Below are positions 32,361 through 44,900 of a stretch of 64,000 bases of DNA, in pieces; positions within the stretch are counted from its first letter, which is position 1; each line of letters opens with the position of its first letter. Location of the stretch: the NCBI GenBank assembly GCA_039519185.1, contig CM076851.1, forward strand, positions 30,649,825 through 30,713,824. Reading direction: 5' to 3'. The DNA comes from Astragalus membranaceus (Eukaryota; Streptophyta; Magnoliopsida; Fabales; Fabaceae). The position numbers and the translations under genes are program-made. The notes under the pieces are model-generated. The model was given only the letters and a program-made list of their open reading frames with translations, did not search any database and had not been told where the DNA came from.

Positions 32361-34712
32361 TGTTGCACCCCGAAATATCCCGCTTTTGGGTTTCTCAATG
32401 TACAACGTGGAATAATTTTGGAGCCGCCACCAATATTTTAATTTTAAGACCAAAACATTGAAAAAAGGTCTTTTGGACAAAGCAGATGGTCTTTGAAAAC
32501 TAGAGATATAGGTTCGGGGGTCGATTACGCGCGAGGAAGGTGTTAGCACCGCGCACGTCCTTTCTACCGAAAGGGAACCTCTAATTAAATGTGTGGTTTT
32601 AATGTTTGATTTGAAAAATACCTAGATTTGCCTATTTATTTCTTGTTTGAAGACGAATGAGAAAACTTACTGGAAATTTTATTTTTGGTGAGAAAGGGGG
32701 GAAAAAGGGGTTTTTAGGAAAAAGTGCTTGACGGGACATGGCCCGCTCCTACGTATCTCCCGGTGCGATGGAGAATTCAAAGCTACGTAGTTCTTGGTTG
32801 TCTTTGAAAAGTTTTTTTTTGTTTTTTAATCTTTTTGGTGAGTTTTTGAAATAGGACGAGCATTAGTGAATGATTAAACTAGCAGAGGCTATGATGAATC
32901 ACTTACTAAATACTCAAAAGAGAGAGTTGTACCGCTAGTCAAACGAACGAAGGTTCTGAGGGACTATTGATAACAACTCGTTTTTTATTATTATTTTTTT
33001 TTGAAAGTGATTTTCGAAAGAGATTGATTCGCACGATGATCAAACTAACAAAGGTTATGATGGATCATCGTTTATTATTTTTAGGAGAAAAGAACGTTGT
33101 CACTAATAGCTAAACGAACAGAGGCTCTGATGAGCTACTAGCAACAATGGGTTTGAAAATGATTTTTGTTTGTTTTATGAAAATGATTGGTTTAGGGGGG
33201 TGAAAAGAATTTTTATTTGTGGCGCTTGACGAGAACGTGACTCGCTCCTACGTATCCCAAACGGGAATCAAAGCGACGTAGTTCTAATAAATGTTTTTGA
33301 AAGGGTTTGAAAGGGGCAAGCTGAATCACCCGAGACCATCTTCACCACTTAGAACATGATGCACTAGGCATAAGTGGGAATCATATGGTTCGTCATCAGC
33401 AATGGACGATAATATACAAGAACGAGTAGATAAACGCTATAGCTAAGTTAAATCACATGGATCACAATAACTAAATATTAACAAATGAAAAGACTGAAAT
33501 ACCTCTGATGAAGACATATATTACAGATCTGAAGAACGCAAACTCCGACTAACTCTTGCAGGAGATCAGCTCAGACGGACCAACGAAACGAATAGAGCAA
33601 AAATGAAGCGTAGAACTGGAAAATGAGATTTGCGAGAGTTGTCTTTTCAGATCTCGTGAAATGTGTCTGGAGCAATTCTTCTCTGATCTTGTGAGCTGTG
33701 TGTGTCTGTAATTCTTCTCTGATCTTGTTAAATGTGTCTGTGTGTGTTTTCTGATTTCGTGAGATATGTCTCCGTCCCAAAATGAAAATCACACCTACGT
33801 ATTTATAGGCTTAGGCAACAGTAGAATTTTTGAAAAGACAATTAATGTAAGTGAAGAATCGATTATTGTATGAAGTGTAACAAGTGTATAATCGACTCAT
33901 TGCCTTTAGAAATTAAAAGAATCGATTGTTTGCTTAGTTGAAACAATTAGGAGTCGATTCATGGCCTATGGAAGAGCCTGAAAATCGATTTCAAGGCCTT
34001 TGGAAATATGTAGGAATCGATTCTTTATTTTTGGAAATGATAAGAATCGATTATATGGCCTATGGAAAAAGGTAGGAATCGATTTTCAGGACATTTGGAG
34101 ATCCTGAAAATCGATTTCATAGGCTTTTAAAATTTAAGGAAATCGATTCTTAGCTTTTGCATGAGTATGTGTAGAAATCGATTTCATTCTTTAAACATAG
34201 GCAAGGGAAATCGATTTTCAGGACATCCTAAAAGGTAGGAATTGATTCTTCACTTAGTTAAAACAATTAGGAATCGATTCATGGCCTATGGAAGAGCCTG
34301 AAAATCGATTTCAAGGCCTATGCAATATACTATAAATCGATTCTTGGCCTTTGGAACAAAATAGAAATCAATTCTTGCTTTCCACAAAAATGCTTTTAGG
34401 TCTTTGCCATAAAATATTTTCCAAAGCTTGCCATGCATAACATATTTTTTCAAAACTTGCCATGCATACATAACACATTTTCAAAAACCCTAATTTGATG
34501 CATGAGGCTTATTGCAAAAATTATTTTTATAGACCCTTTTGTGAGAAATGACCAAAATGCCCTTTTTGACCCTAACTTCCCAAAACGTGCATTCTAACCC
34601 TAAAAATGATTTCAAAAACTCTGGGATGGTTGCTAGGGTCCAAAATGCATAATTTATTTTTGTGTGGAAAATTAGGGTTTGGACCTAAGCCGGACAAAAT
34701 TGGGGTATGACA
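32361..34712 (-). mobile_element. Element B 5' LTR
   Basis: 2352 bp, identical in length to 8298-10649 and offset by 24063. TATA at 33800-33807, ATCGAT cluster at about 33854-34348, type I modules at 32726-32790 and 33224-33281. Confidence 0.9.
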
Positions 34713-35576
34713 CATACTTACATACATACATACACACATTACATAAATTAGATACATACATACATCTATATCTATATAATTAACAATTGAGAATAAGTCT
34801 CCATAAATGCGATTACACATGTCACCTTATTATGTATTTGCTAATTAATTTGATTTTCCTGGTCCCACAGTAAAGCATTTCAGTTTAGACCAAAATGGTC
34901 CAGTATGGGAAATTCTTATAGGGTTTCGCTGCTTGTGTAGCTTGAATTCAAACATCATTCAGGCATGATTCATTTGAAATACAATAATGCATGTATATAT
35001 GATGTACTACATTTTTTGTTCTTCTTTTGTATTACACTACCACATGTCAATCAACTATATCATGTTTTGATTTGTGTAACATTTGTCTTTGATATTTCGG
35101 GGAAATAAAATACATGCATTATCAAGAAACAACCGGTCTACATATTTAATAAAGAACTAGATGAATGAAACATTTACTATATGTCAAAATTTAGCGTTGT
35201 TCCTAATTTTGGAGAGTATAGAACAACTAAACATACATTTTTAGGTTATACCAATTACACTATACAACATTTTATACGTTTTTTTAGTTTATAACTTAAA
35301 TTTAGAGCTTTTATGCCACTTAGAACCTTGATAATACTACATTTCAAAACACTTAACAGAGTTCATTAGAAAGACCACATTGTTCAAAGTTCGTTGTGGT
35401 TGATTGGCTGAAAGTGAACTTCAGCACACATTTTGTGTTAAGAAAGTGTCTAATAATGTTGTTTCGCTGAAACATTTTGGTCATTAAATTGTTAATGATG
35501 ACATATTTTAGAGTGTCAGCCATGTTTGTCAAAATGTGCAAATATTTGCACATACTAATCTGAATGACACTAAAAT
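34713..35576. other. AT-rich intergenic DNA, no gene seen
   Basis: CATAC-type repeats to about 34770, then AT-rich sequence without recognisable coding or repeat structure. 35572-35576 (AAAAT) is the probable left target duplication of the following solo LTR. Confidence 0.6.
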
Positions 35577-36780
35577 TGTAACATCCCCAATTTAGTTAAT
35601 TTCATTTATTGAAATTAACAAGAGATCAAAATCATTAATTAGCATAATTGATTAATTATGAGATGGTGTCATTGATTAAGTAAATTAATTTTATGTTTGA
35701 TTACTTAATTATAGGAGTCATGTGAACTATTGATTAATTGATTAGAATTGGGGTTTAAGTGAGGGATTAGGACGCGAGGGTAGTATGGTCATTTCACGGT
35801 ATTTAAAAACCTTCAGCTGAACTAAGTCACTCACTCTCATTAAAACAACACACACACCACCCTTCACTTGAAACAAATTCAGAACTTAGAAAGATAGGGA
35901 AAGGAGAGGATTAGTGAACCAAGGGTGTTTTGGTCATTTCCAAGACACTTAAACCCTCAGCTCACTCAGTCAAGGGTACACCCCCTCATTTCCCTCTATT
36001 GCTGAAACTCAAAAAAATCAGAAACAAGAATAGAGAGAGAGGAAGAGAGTGGCGAGAGAGAGAGGAGAAAGAAGAGAAGAGAGGGCTCGATCCCTCCAAC
36101 GCATGTAAGTATTTCCACCTTCATCTTACTCCATTTTTCATTCTCTTCTCATTGATACCATTTTCAGTAGCCTTATCTTCCCATAAACCATTCCACCATT
36201 TTCGAGCTTGAAGCTCAACCATGGCCAAACCTTGAAATCTTGTCTTGCATGTTGTTTATGGAAGCTTGTAAGTGGTATAAGAGGCCCAAAGTTCAGTTTT
36301 AAAGCTCATTATCAAGCTACATAGTAGTTAATTCGAGTTGGACAGTAGGAGGAGTGCTGGAGTTGTTTGAGTTCAGTTTTAGGAGCGGATTGACAAGATC
36401 GAATCGAGTTCGTGAAGTTCGAAACGGTTGAACTACGAGAAGTTTCGGTGTTCCGTGATTATCATCATGATTGGTGAGTTCTATACTCGCTTAGGGATGT
36501 TTTTCGACACTGAGTTGAATGCCTCTGAATTGACATGCTTCGCGTTTTGTTTCAAAAGGAATCAAGTCCAAAACCGTTTTTACGAAATTACATTTTTAAG
36601 ACAACTTCTACGATTGATTGAATGATATTGTGATTGTTTGAATTGGTTGAAGTATTGATTGTTGTTCTGGACTGGAATACTGTTTGTTGTGTTAGGATAT
36701 CGATCGAAATGAAATTTGGAATCGAAAAGGAATGGAAAGAATTTGCGAAAACAACTTTTCTGGATACTGATACTCAAACA

Positions 36781-36950
36781 CGGACCGTGCGCCCCTGCGC
36801 ACGGGTCGTGTGTGTCCTACGCAAAACGTTTTTAAAACCCGCCCGGGTCGTGCGCCTTAGTGCACGGACCGTGCGCTCTGTTCGGTTTCTGCGTGCCAAA
36901 GTTTTTAAAACACGCACGGGTCGTGCGCCTACTAAGTAGGGACCATGCGT
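36781..36950. repeat. GC-rich palindromic repeats in the solo LTR
   Basis: About three units around GCACGGACCGTGCGC and CGCACGGGTCGTGCGCC in otherwise AT-rich LTR. The related LTR at 54279 has a different GC-rich palindromic block (GTCGCGAC) at the matching place. Confidence 0.75.
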
Positions 36951-37479
36951 AAGCTTCTGTTACCCTTTTTCAAAATGCACTTTAGTCCATTCCAAATGAT
37001 TCCAAGTTCCTTCTAATCATTTCCCCAAGGTTGCCCAATGATTATAATACATGAATGCCATGAAATTGGGTATGCTTGAGATGAAAATTTATTAAGTTAT
37101 GGAAGTTATGAAAAACCGTACTTTAGTAAACACGAGTGTACACAAGACATGTTAAGATAAAGGATTTTAAGTCCATACAAGCCATGTAAATTCTCAATTC
37201 ATGTAACAACAAGTCAAGTTACTTTCCCTTGAGGAAAGGAAGAATACTTTCCCTTGAGGAAAGGAAGAATGGCATACATATAATAATATATGTATATCAA
37301 GGGTGACGACCCCCGATTATTAGCATACTAGGGCAGGGAAGTCATGAGCCCGAACCCTAGGCCCCTTCCATGTAGCCCACTTTCCAAGGTCAGCGGGATT
37401 GGGTTCACCAAGAATCATGAAAATAGAAAGTGATTTCGACGTGACGTGCTAAGTTAAAGAAAAGATAAGACATGATATG

Positions 37480-37650
37480 TAGTCGCTTATTAGGGCTACA
37501 AGTAATAAAGAAATATAACACGTACTCGCTTATTAGGGCTACGGGTTAGAAGAATATATGTCCACGTAGTCGCTTATTAGGGCTACGAGTTCAAAGAAAA
37601 TATGTCCACATAGTCGCTTATTAGGGCTATGAGTTCAAAGAATAAAAGCA
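37480..37650. repeat. TAGTCGCTTATTAGGGCTAC tandem repeat, four units
   Basis: Four copies at about 41-44-bp spacing (37480, 37522, 37566, 37610). The related LTR at 54279 carries a diverged version (GTCGGCTTAAGGGCTACG) at about 56815-56930. Confidence 0.8.
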
Positions 37651-38113
37651 TAATGAACCGCTAGAGTTAGTAAGGGGTCTCGATAGGACTCACTGAGATA
37701 ATGTTTATCTCACCCTTTATTATTGTGGTTTTTTACAGAGAAACAGGGAAAAGCAAAGGCGAAGAAGCACGGTTAGCCGGTGTGACTTGTGAAGTTCTTG
37801 AAGATTCAGCTTTATGTTTAGGCCTTTGTCCCTTTTGTTGTCTTTGTAATATTGATTGTATAACTATTATTAGTAACAGTTGTAAATCGTTTCCGCTAAT
37901 CATGTTTTGGATATTGAACACCAGGTTCTATAAGTCTTAAGTTATGAGACTTAAGTACTTTATGTTAAGTTTAATGAGGTTCATGGAACCGTTTGATAAT
38001 TATTTATCGAAGTTTTTAGTTGTGTTCAATATTCAATAACAGGAAGTTACTCTGATTTATGCCAAGTGATACATTTTGGTATTTCTACAAGCTAGAAATA
38101 TCGGGGTGTTACA

Positions 38114-39549
38114 GAAATTATCAAAGAATGATGTTCTAAAGTAGCACAGGTAATTTCTATCTAAAGTATTTTAGAAAAGTTCCTCCCAATGGTTTTATAA
38201 ACCATAAACATTAGCTAACAATTTATATAATAATTTCATTGATATGAGCTAATGTCAAGTATTTTGATTTTGAAGTTGAAATATTATCCACTATTCCACT
38301 GCCACCAAAGATATAATAATTGATATAAATAACAACACGCAAGAAAATCCCTTATTGAAAATATTAGGTACGATTACTAATTTTTATTAGCTAAGACAGA
38401 AGTATCATGAAACAAAATTGCTAAATATTTAGTATCCTATTAATTGAGAACTTACTTTGTTGGCTTTTTTGGTACTGCCCCATCATTGTATGGGTACTAC
38501 TGGAAGCCATTTATTATTATGTCGTGTTCTTTAATGAAAAAATTATGCAGAAACACCAAGTCAAGGTGATGTATCTAACCCTGTAGGCAAAATTAGTACA
38601 ATATTTAAATTTATTTTAAAATACTTAAATATAAAAAATGACATGTATTGAGTGATTAGAGGTTGGGTCATACCCAAAAAAAATGGATATCGAGGTGTTT
38701 ACCTAAGATTTGTGGTTTTCAAGCTATGTTCCTTTTATAATAGTGTGATACATATAAAATGATAACCAGAATTAATATTTTATTAAGAAAATAATAAGAA
38801 GTCCAAAGAATGGAGAAAAAGAAGTAATAGATAAATTTAAAATTTGGAACCAAAATATCATAAACAGAAGAGAGCAATTGCAGTTAAAACATTTTTGTTT
38901 GAATAGACTTAGTAAATTTTTAAATGCCCCCATAAAAAAATTAGGTGCAGCCCCCCTTCATTTTTTAAAAAAATTGTCTTCATAGGACAACACTTATTTT
39001 TTTAATGGGGAAAAACAAGAATTTACTAAGTCAATTTGTTGGCTAATGGAGTAAAATATTTTACATCAATAGTACAAACCAATTAATCTCAAATATTTAC
39101 TTTTTTGCCAAAACACTTTTTTTGAAAATAGTTTTTTGCCAAAACACTTAAAAACATGTCAACATAAACCAAAATCAAAATTTATTCTCAAATGTTTACT
39201 TTTTGACCAAACTTATAAAATTTTGTCTGGTTCAAGCAAACTTAAGAACCGTTCTGCATGAAAAGCGGGCTAAAACCTAGATCCAGACAAGAAATTGGAA
39301 ACCGGCAAATTGACACAAATCAATTTTTTTTAGGATAGAACTTAGACATAGTTCCTTACATAATATGTTTACTGTTGCCTATTAAAAATATGACACATAG
39401 ATAATTGGATCATCCTCCCAATGATTGGCCACATTGATATCCATATTTTGGTTAAAGAATTATTTGTTATAAAATTTACGGATACTAGCTGGATTTTCTC
39501 TAATCCACGGTCAAAATATTAATATATGATTATGATTGTCCAAAACTCC
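38114..39549. other. AT-rich intergenic DNA, no gene seen
   Basis: No coding or repeat signature recognised. ACTAT at 39550-39554 is the left target duplication of the Cyclops-like element. Confidence 0.55.
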
Positions 39550-39554
39550 ACTAT

Positions 39555-41132
39555 TGATAACTCTATTTTATATAGAGTTATTCATACAATTAAGCTTGAG
39601 TTATTGCTTATTTTCAAGAACATTTATATATATTTATAGCTTATTTATCAAGGAACAACATTATAAATATTCAAATGGATAAAGGGCAATGATCTAGGCA
39701 AAATGCACAAATCTTGTTAGGTTTGATGTTTTTGTTCAGTACAGCTACTGCAGGAGTGGAAACACTGCCAACACCAGGAGTGGAAACACTGCCAACACCT
39801 GCTAAAATTCTGCAGTTAATACCAAAACATCCAAAGACCATTTCAATGCTTCCACACTTGATTAGTGACGTCATGCCTACACATAAAAATCAAGTTGCAA
39901 GACTCAAACTTATCTAAAAGACATGTGGCACTTCTCCAATGGACCTCATCTTTTGTTATGCATGCAAGCGACCAAACCTGTGCAGCTTGCTTGATTGGTT
40001 GTCAACAAACTAACCATGTTCAGTTCCCTCAGCTGATCTTTCACGCAAAAGGAAACCCCTTGCAAGAGGAAAGCTTTCAAGCCTATAAATAGATATCATA
40101 TCTTCACAAGAAAAGAATCCTATCTTAGATCATCTTTCACATCTTTAAATCCTTTATCTTTCAGTTTAGTTTAGGTTTAGTTTATTTTCATTTTAAGTTT
40201 CTAAGGAGAGGAAGGTGAGGAAGTGCTTGACAACCATTCCCTTCACTTCTACTTTGAAGAAATTCGTGTAAGAAATCTTTATTGTACTTCAACTTGGGAA
40301 CTTAATGCAAAAGATCTTCTATTCAAGTAATCTCTACTCTTTTAAGTTCTTTTGCCTTATTATTCATTTACTTATGTTCTTTGCATATTCTTTGCTTTAT
40401 AACATGAGTAACATGAGCTAAATTCCCTTAAGTTGAGATGTTCTAACCTTGTAACGAATTTCTAAATATGTTATTATGGTTTATGTAGTGTAAACACTTT
40501 AAACTCTTGCATAATACTTCTTTCAACTTATTCTGGAATTGATCACTTTAGAATAGGTAAAAACTTGTAGCAGCAGACATGGGCTACATTTATGAACTCA
40601 AGAGTTAATAAGGACAAGTATTTAATAAAGGAAACTTTGTTAAATATATGCTAAAACCTAGACATAGGATAGCATAGTTCTTAGGATAATAAAATTACAA
40701 GAGTGAACCTATTTAGCAACTTGGATCATTGTTAGGAGGCAAGGGAGGAATTGACAAACCTTTCTTTACTGTAGAAAACAAAGATCATAAGAGCTTGTAA
40801 TGAAACTCTGAAGAGAAGTGCTGAAAGGCACAAACTGATGCACCTACATCCAGTGTTCCCACACTACATACTCCATTAAAACATTTAGAAGTAAAGTACT
40901 TGGTAAAAACATCTCAACTGCTTTTTCCAACTGATTTCTCACACATTTTATTGCTTATTATTATTTTACTTATTTTGAAAACTCCAAACCAAAAATACTG
41001 AATAGTGTAGACACACTAAGTGTACACTTTGAACTACAAAAATTTACAATACATAATCCCTGTGGGTTCGACCTTTCTTATCACTTTATTACTTGTGTGA
41101 CTATGTATACTTGCATATAATAAACCACACCA
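39555..41132 (+). mobile_element. Cyclops-like LTR, left copy
   Basis: 1578 bp, TGATAACTCTA to AACCACACCA, preceded by ACTAT and followed by ACTAT (41133-41137). TATAAATA at 40084-40091. It matches the right LTR (50570-52200) with one substitution by eye and two indels (15 and 38 bp, longer on the right). Instead of a primer site it is followed by sequence identical to the element's right flank, so it behaves as a solo LTR rather than a normal 5' LTR. Confidence 0.8.
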
Positions 41133-41676
41133 ACTATCAAATATTTTTTCATGCATTTTTAAATAACTATTTATATATCGATTGTCGATCAATTATTATA
41201 GGCTATATAGCACTTTTGGTCCTTTATGTTTGTTCCAGATTTCACTTTGATCATTTATCTTTTTTTTGGTCCGTTTTGGTCCCTCATGTTTCGCTTTTGT
41301 TTCATTTTGGTCCCTCACGTTAGTTTTGACTAATGGACGCCACGCTGGCAGTTAACTGCTGACGTGCCGTCTTCAGTGTCATTTATGACGTGGCAAATAA
41401 ATTATTTTTTAATTCTAAATTCAGATTTTTAACTTAAAACAAAACTGAAAAATGAAATTAACAAAATATAATAAAACTAAAAACATCAAATATAATAAAA
41501 CTTAAAACAAAATATAATTTTTCAAAAAAACAACAACAACAGCTCCTCTGGTTCCAGATCTACTTCTTCAACAACAATAATTCTTCAACAAAAAAAAACA
41601 ATAACAAAAGCAACAATTCTTCAACAATAACAACAACTCTTCAACAACAACAACATCTTTAGAAAAACTACCGATT
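41133..41676 (+). other. Copy of the right flank of the Cyclops-like element, with truncated MULE
   Basis: 68 bp of flank (41133-41200) are identical to 52201-52268, followed by the first 476 bp of the Mutator-like element (from 41201), which is complete at 52269-53671. The copy stops at 41676 and continues directly into the middle of gag. Confidence 0.85.
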
Positions 41677-41952
41677 ATAATGAAGCATCAGCCACAAACC
41701 AGAGTGATGCTTTATGCATCAGTTGGTGGTGTTCTTTTGAATATGTCTTATAATGAAGCATGTGATCTTATTGACAAAATTGCTACAAATGGTTCAAGTT
41801 GGCCTACTGAGAGGGTCAGTGTTCAAAAGAGAACCTCTGGAGTACATGAGATTAATGATATATCAGCCCTATCTGCTCAAGTAGCCACTTTAACCAATCT
41901 GATCAAACAGTGCACTAGTGCACCTACATCTAGTGTAGCAACACCTAAATAA
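41677..41952 (+). pseudogene. Cyclops/Athila-like gag, internal fragment
   Basis: The frame begins abruptly at the junction with the flank copy, so the N-terminal capsid is missing. It contains GGVLLNMSYNEACDLIDKIA and SSWPTER, the conserved end of Athila-lineage gag, and then SAPTSSVATPK. It ends at an in-frame TAA (41950-41952). The same frame continues into the CCHC knuckle and pol, so this is a single nonsense codon within one gag-pol frame. Confidence 0.85.
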
Positions 41953-44900
41953 AACACTGCAGCAGCTATAGAACAAGCCCCTCCAGGAACTACAAGTTGT
42001 GTGTATTGTGGAGGAGGCCATCTATATGAAGAATGTCCTAGCAACCCTGTCTCTGTCAATTATGTAGGTTACAATAAAAATAACAACCCTTACTCTAATA
42101 CCTACAATCCAGGATGGAAGAACCACCCAAATTTTAGGTGGAACAATTCTAATGCACCTGCACAAAGTGCACCTGCACCAAGTACTCCTCCTGGATTCCT
42201 ACCTCAAAGCCAACAAAGATCAAACCCACCTGCCAGTGCCAACTCTCTAGAAGAATTGCTTAGATCATTCATTAGTGAAACTAGAACTGCTAGGCAAGCT
42301 CATGATATATCAATTAAAAACCTAGAGAACCAAGTAGGGCAATTAGCAACTGCTTTGCAGCAAAGACCAGTAGGTACTTTGCCATCAAACACAGAAGCTT
42401 CACCCTCACAAAGGCAAGGTAAGGAACAGGTTAAAGCCATATCTTTGAGAAGTGGCAAGGATCTAACAGAACCATATGAGCTTGAAGGTACAGAGAAGGG
42501 AGAAAAAAATAAAAATGAAAAAAATTCTCAAGATGCAGAAACACCTGGTGTTCCTACATCTCCTACTCCAAGGTTAGTACCAGAATACCCTCCTCCTCCT
42601 TTTCCTCAAAGATTGAAAAAAATACATGAGGAGAAGCAATTCAGTAAATTTTTAGATGTTTTAAAACAATTGCATATCAATGTTCCCTTGATAGAGGCAC
42701 TTCAACAAATGCCAAACTATGCCAAATTCATGAAAGATGTGCTTTCTAAAAGAAGAAGATTAGGGGAATTTGAAACTGTTGTTATGTCAAAAGAATGTAG
42801 TTTGATTTTACAAAACAAAATTCCAAGGAAGCTAAAGGATCCAGGTAGCTTTACAATCCCTTTTTCAATAGGTAAGTACTATACAGGAAGAGCATTATGT
42901 GATTTAGGTGCAAGCATCAATTTGATGCCCAAATCTATCTTCACAAAGCTAGGGATTGGAAATGCAAAACCTACCACATTGACACTATCTTTGGCAGATA
43001 GATCAATAGCATATCCAGAAGGAATTATTGAGGATATATTGGTGCAAGTTGACAAATTTGTGTTTCCTGCAGATTTTGTTATACTTGATTTCATTGCAGA
43101 TGAAGAAGTGCCAGTCATACTTGGAAGACCATTCTTGGCAACAGGGAAAACACTGATAGATGTGCAAAGAGGAGAGCTAACCATGAGAGTGAATGATCAA
43201 GAAGTAAAATTTAATGTCTTGAATGCTTTGAAGTATCCTGCAGAGGAGAGTGAAGAGTGTTCATCCATCTCACTTGATCATTTGGTAGAGAAGCAGTTCC
43301 ATAAGCAGTATGATCACCTTGCCAATGCACTAGCACCTGATGTTTCTGCATTGCCTGCTGAAAAATTTATTGAAGAAAGCATACTGCCCAAGGAACAAGC
43401 CACACCTAAGGTATGGGTTAGAACTTATGAATCTCTTAATTTAGAAGATCCCAACCTTAAAGAAAATGTACCTTCTATTGAACAACCTCCTAAGCTAGAA
43501 TTAAAAGAACTACCTAAGCATTTAAAATATGTTTTTCTAGGTGAAGATAATACCCTTCCTGTAATCATAGCTTCTGATCTATCTTTAGAACAAGAGCTTG
43601 ATTTAATTAACACCTTGAGAAAACATAGAAAAGCTATAGGTTGGCAAATGTCTGACATTAAAGGGATTAGCCCCTCAACATGCATGCATAGGATAATTTT
43701 AGAAGAAAATTCTAAAAATAGCATAGAAGGGCAAAGAAGATTAAATCCAATAATGAAAGAGGTTGTTAAGAAGGAAATAATTAAATGGCTAGATGCTGGT
43801 ATTATCTACCCTATTTCAGATAGTGTATGGGTTAGTCCTGTGCAATGTGTTCCTAAAAAGGGTGGAGTCACAGTTGTAGCCAATAAAAATAATGAATTAA
43901 TCCCAACTAGAACTGTAACAGGGTGGAGAATCTGTATGGATTACAGAAAACTCAATAAGGCCACTAAGAAAGATCATTTCCCCTTACCCTTTATAGATCA
44001 AATGTTAGATAGGTTAGCAGGAAAGGAATTCTATTGTTTCTTAGATGGTTATTCAGGATACAATCAAATAGCAATTGAACCTAAGGATCAACAGAAAACC
44101 ACCTTTACTTGTCCTTATGGCACTTTTGCCTTTAGAAGGATGCCTTTTGGACTTTGTAATGCTCCTGCTACCTTTCAAAGATGCATGATGTCAATCTTTT
44201 CTGACTTCATTGAGCAATCAATGGAAGTCTTCATGGATGACTTTTCTGTTTTTGGAGAAACATTCTCATTGTGTCTTTCAAACTTAGAAGAAATTCTTCA
44301 AAGGTGTGAAGACACTAACTTAGTGCTTAATTGGGAAAAATGTCATTTCATGGTAAAAGAAGGCATTGTGCTTGGTCATAAAATATCTAAAAAAGGTCTT
44401 GAAGTGGATAGGGCAAAGATAGAGGTAATTGAGAAACTACCACCTCCACCAACAATCAAAGGGATTAGAAGTTTTTTAGGTCATGCAGGATTCTATAGGA
44501 GATTTATCAAAGACTTTTCAAAAATTTCAAAACCATTGTGTATGCTTTTGCAACATGATGTACCTTTTAATTTTGATGGATCTTGTGTAGAAGCTTTTCA
44601 AAAACTAAAAAAGGCCTTAGTTACAGCACCAGTTGTAGTCACTCCAGATTGGAGTAAGCCTTTTGAACTCATGTGTGATGCTAGTGACTTTGCAGTAGGA
44701 GCAGTCCTAGGGCAAAGATATAACAAAGTGTTTCATACCATATACTATGCTAGCAAAACACTAATTGAGGCTCAAATGAACTACACTGTGACAGAGAAGG
44801 AACTATTAGCAGTGGTTTTTGCTTTTGAAAAATTTAGATCATACTTGGTAGGCACCAAAGTAATTGTGTACACTGACCATTCTGCCATCAAGTATCTAAT

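Larger units (their letters stand above)
8298..34712 (-). mobile_element. Ogre-like Ty3/gypsy element B, complete but non-autonomous
   Basis: Two 2352-bp LTRs (8298-10649 and 32361-34712) bound this minus-strand element. Its own length is about 12.05 kb once element A (15970-30327) is removed. A tRNA-Arg-like primer site lies at 32341-32358 and a polypurine tract at 10650-10664. Flanks are AATAC (8293-8297) and CATAC (34713-34717), a probable 5-bp target duplication with one change. By eye the LTRs differ at about eight of 2352 positions, so insertion was recent. Interior order on the minus strand: leader, gag (split by A), short spacer, frameshifted integrase tail, tandem-repeat-rich 3' region. 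Protease, reverse transcriptase, RNase H and the integrase core are absent. Confidence 0.88.
35577..38113 (+). mobile_element. Solo LTR, Tekay-like Ty3/gypsy
   Basis: 2537 bp from TGTAACATCCCCAATTTAG to ATATCGGGGTGTTACA. The termini and several internal blocks (GGTGACGACC, GGGAAGTCATGAGCC, GGTATTGAACAC-like) match the LTRs at 54279-60508. Flanks AAAAT and GAAAT are a probable 5-bp duplication with one change. There is no primer site or polypurine tract next to it, as expected after LTR-LTR recombination. Confidence 0.82.

Noticed and set aside
34713..39549. Possible host gene between elements
   Set aside because: No frame with a recognisable domain, splice structure or codon bias; half of it is a solo LTR.
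39671..39874. Antisense VSTP-repeat frame in the Cyclops LTR as a gene
   Set aside because: Short, repeat-derived and inside an LTR; better explained by the scattered GGAGTGGAAACACT repeat.
41133..41676. Treating this stretch as part of a longer Cyclops LTR
   Set aside because: The ACTAT duplication, the TG...CA ends at 39555 and 41132, and lack of a primer site after 41676 fit a copied flank better.
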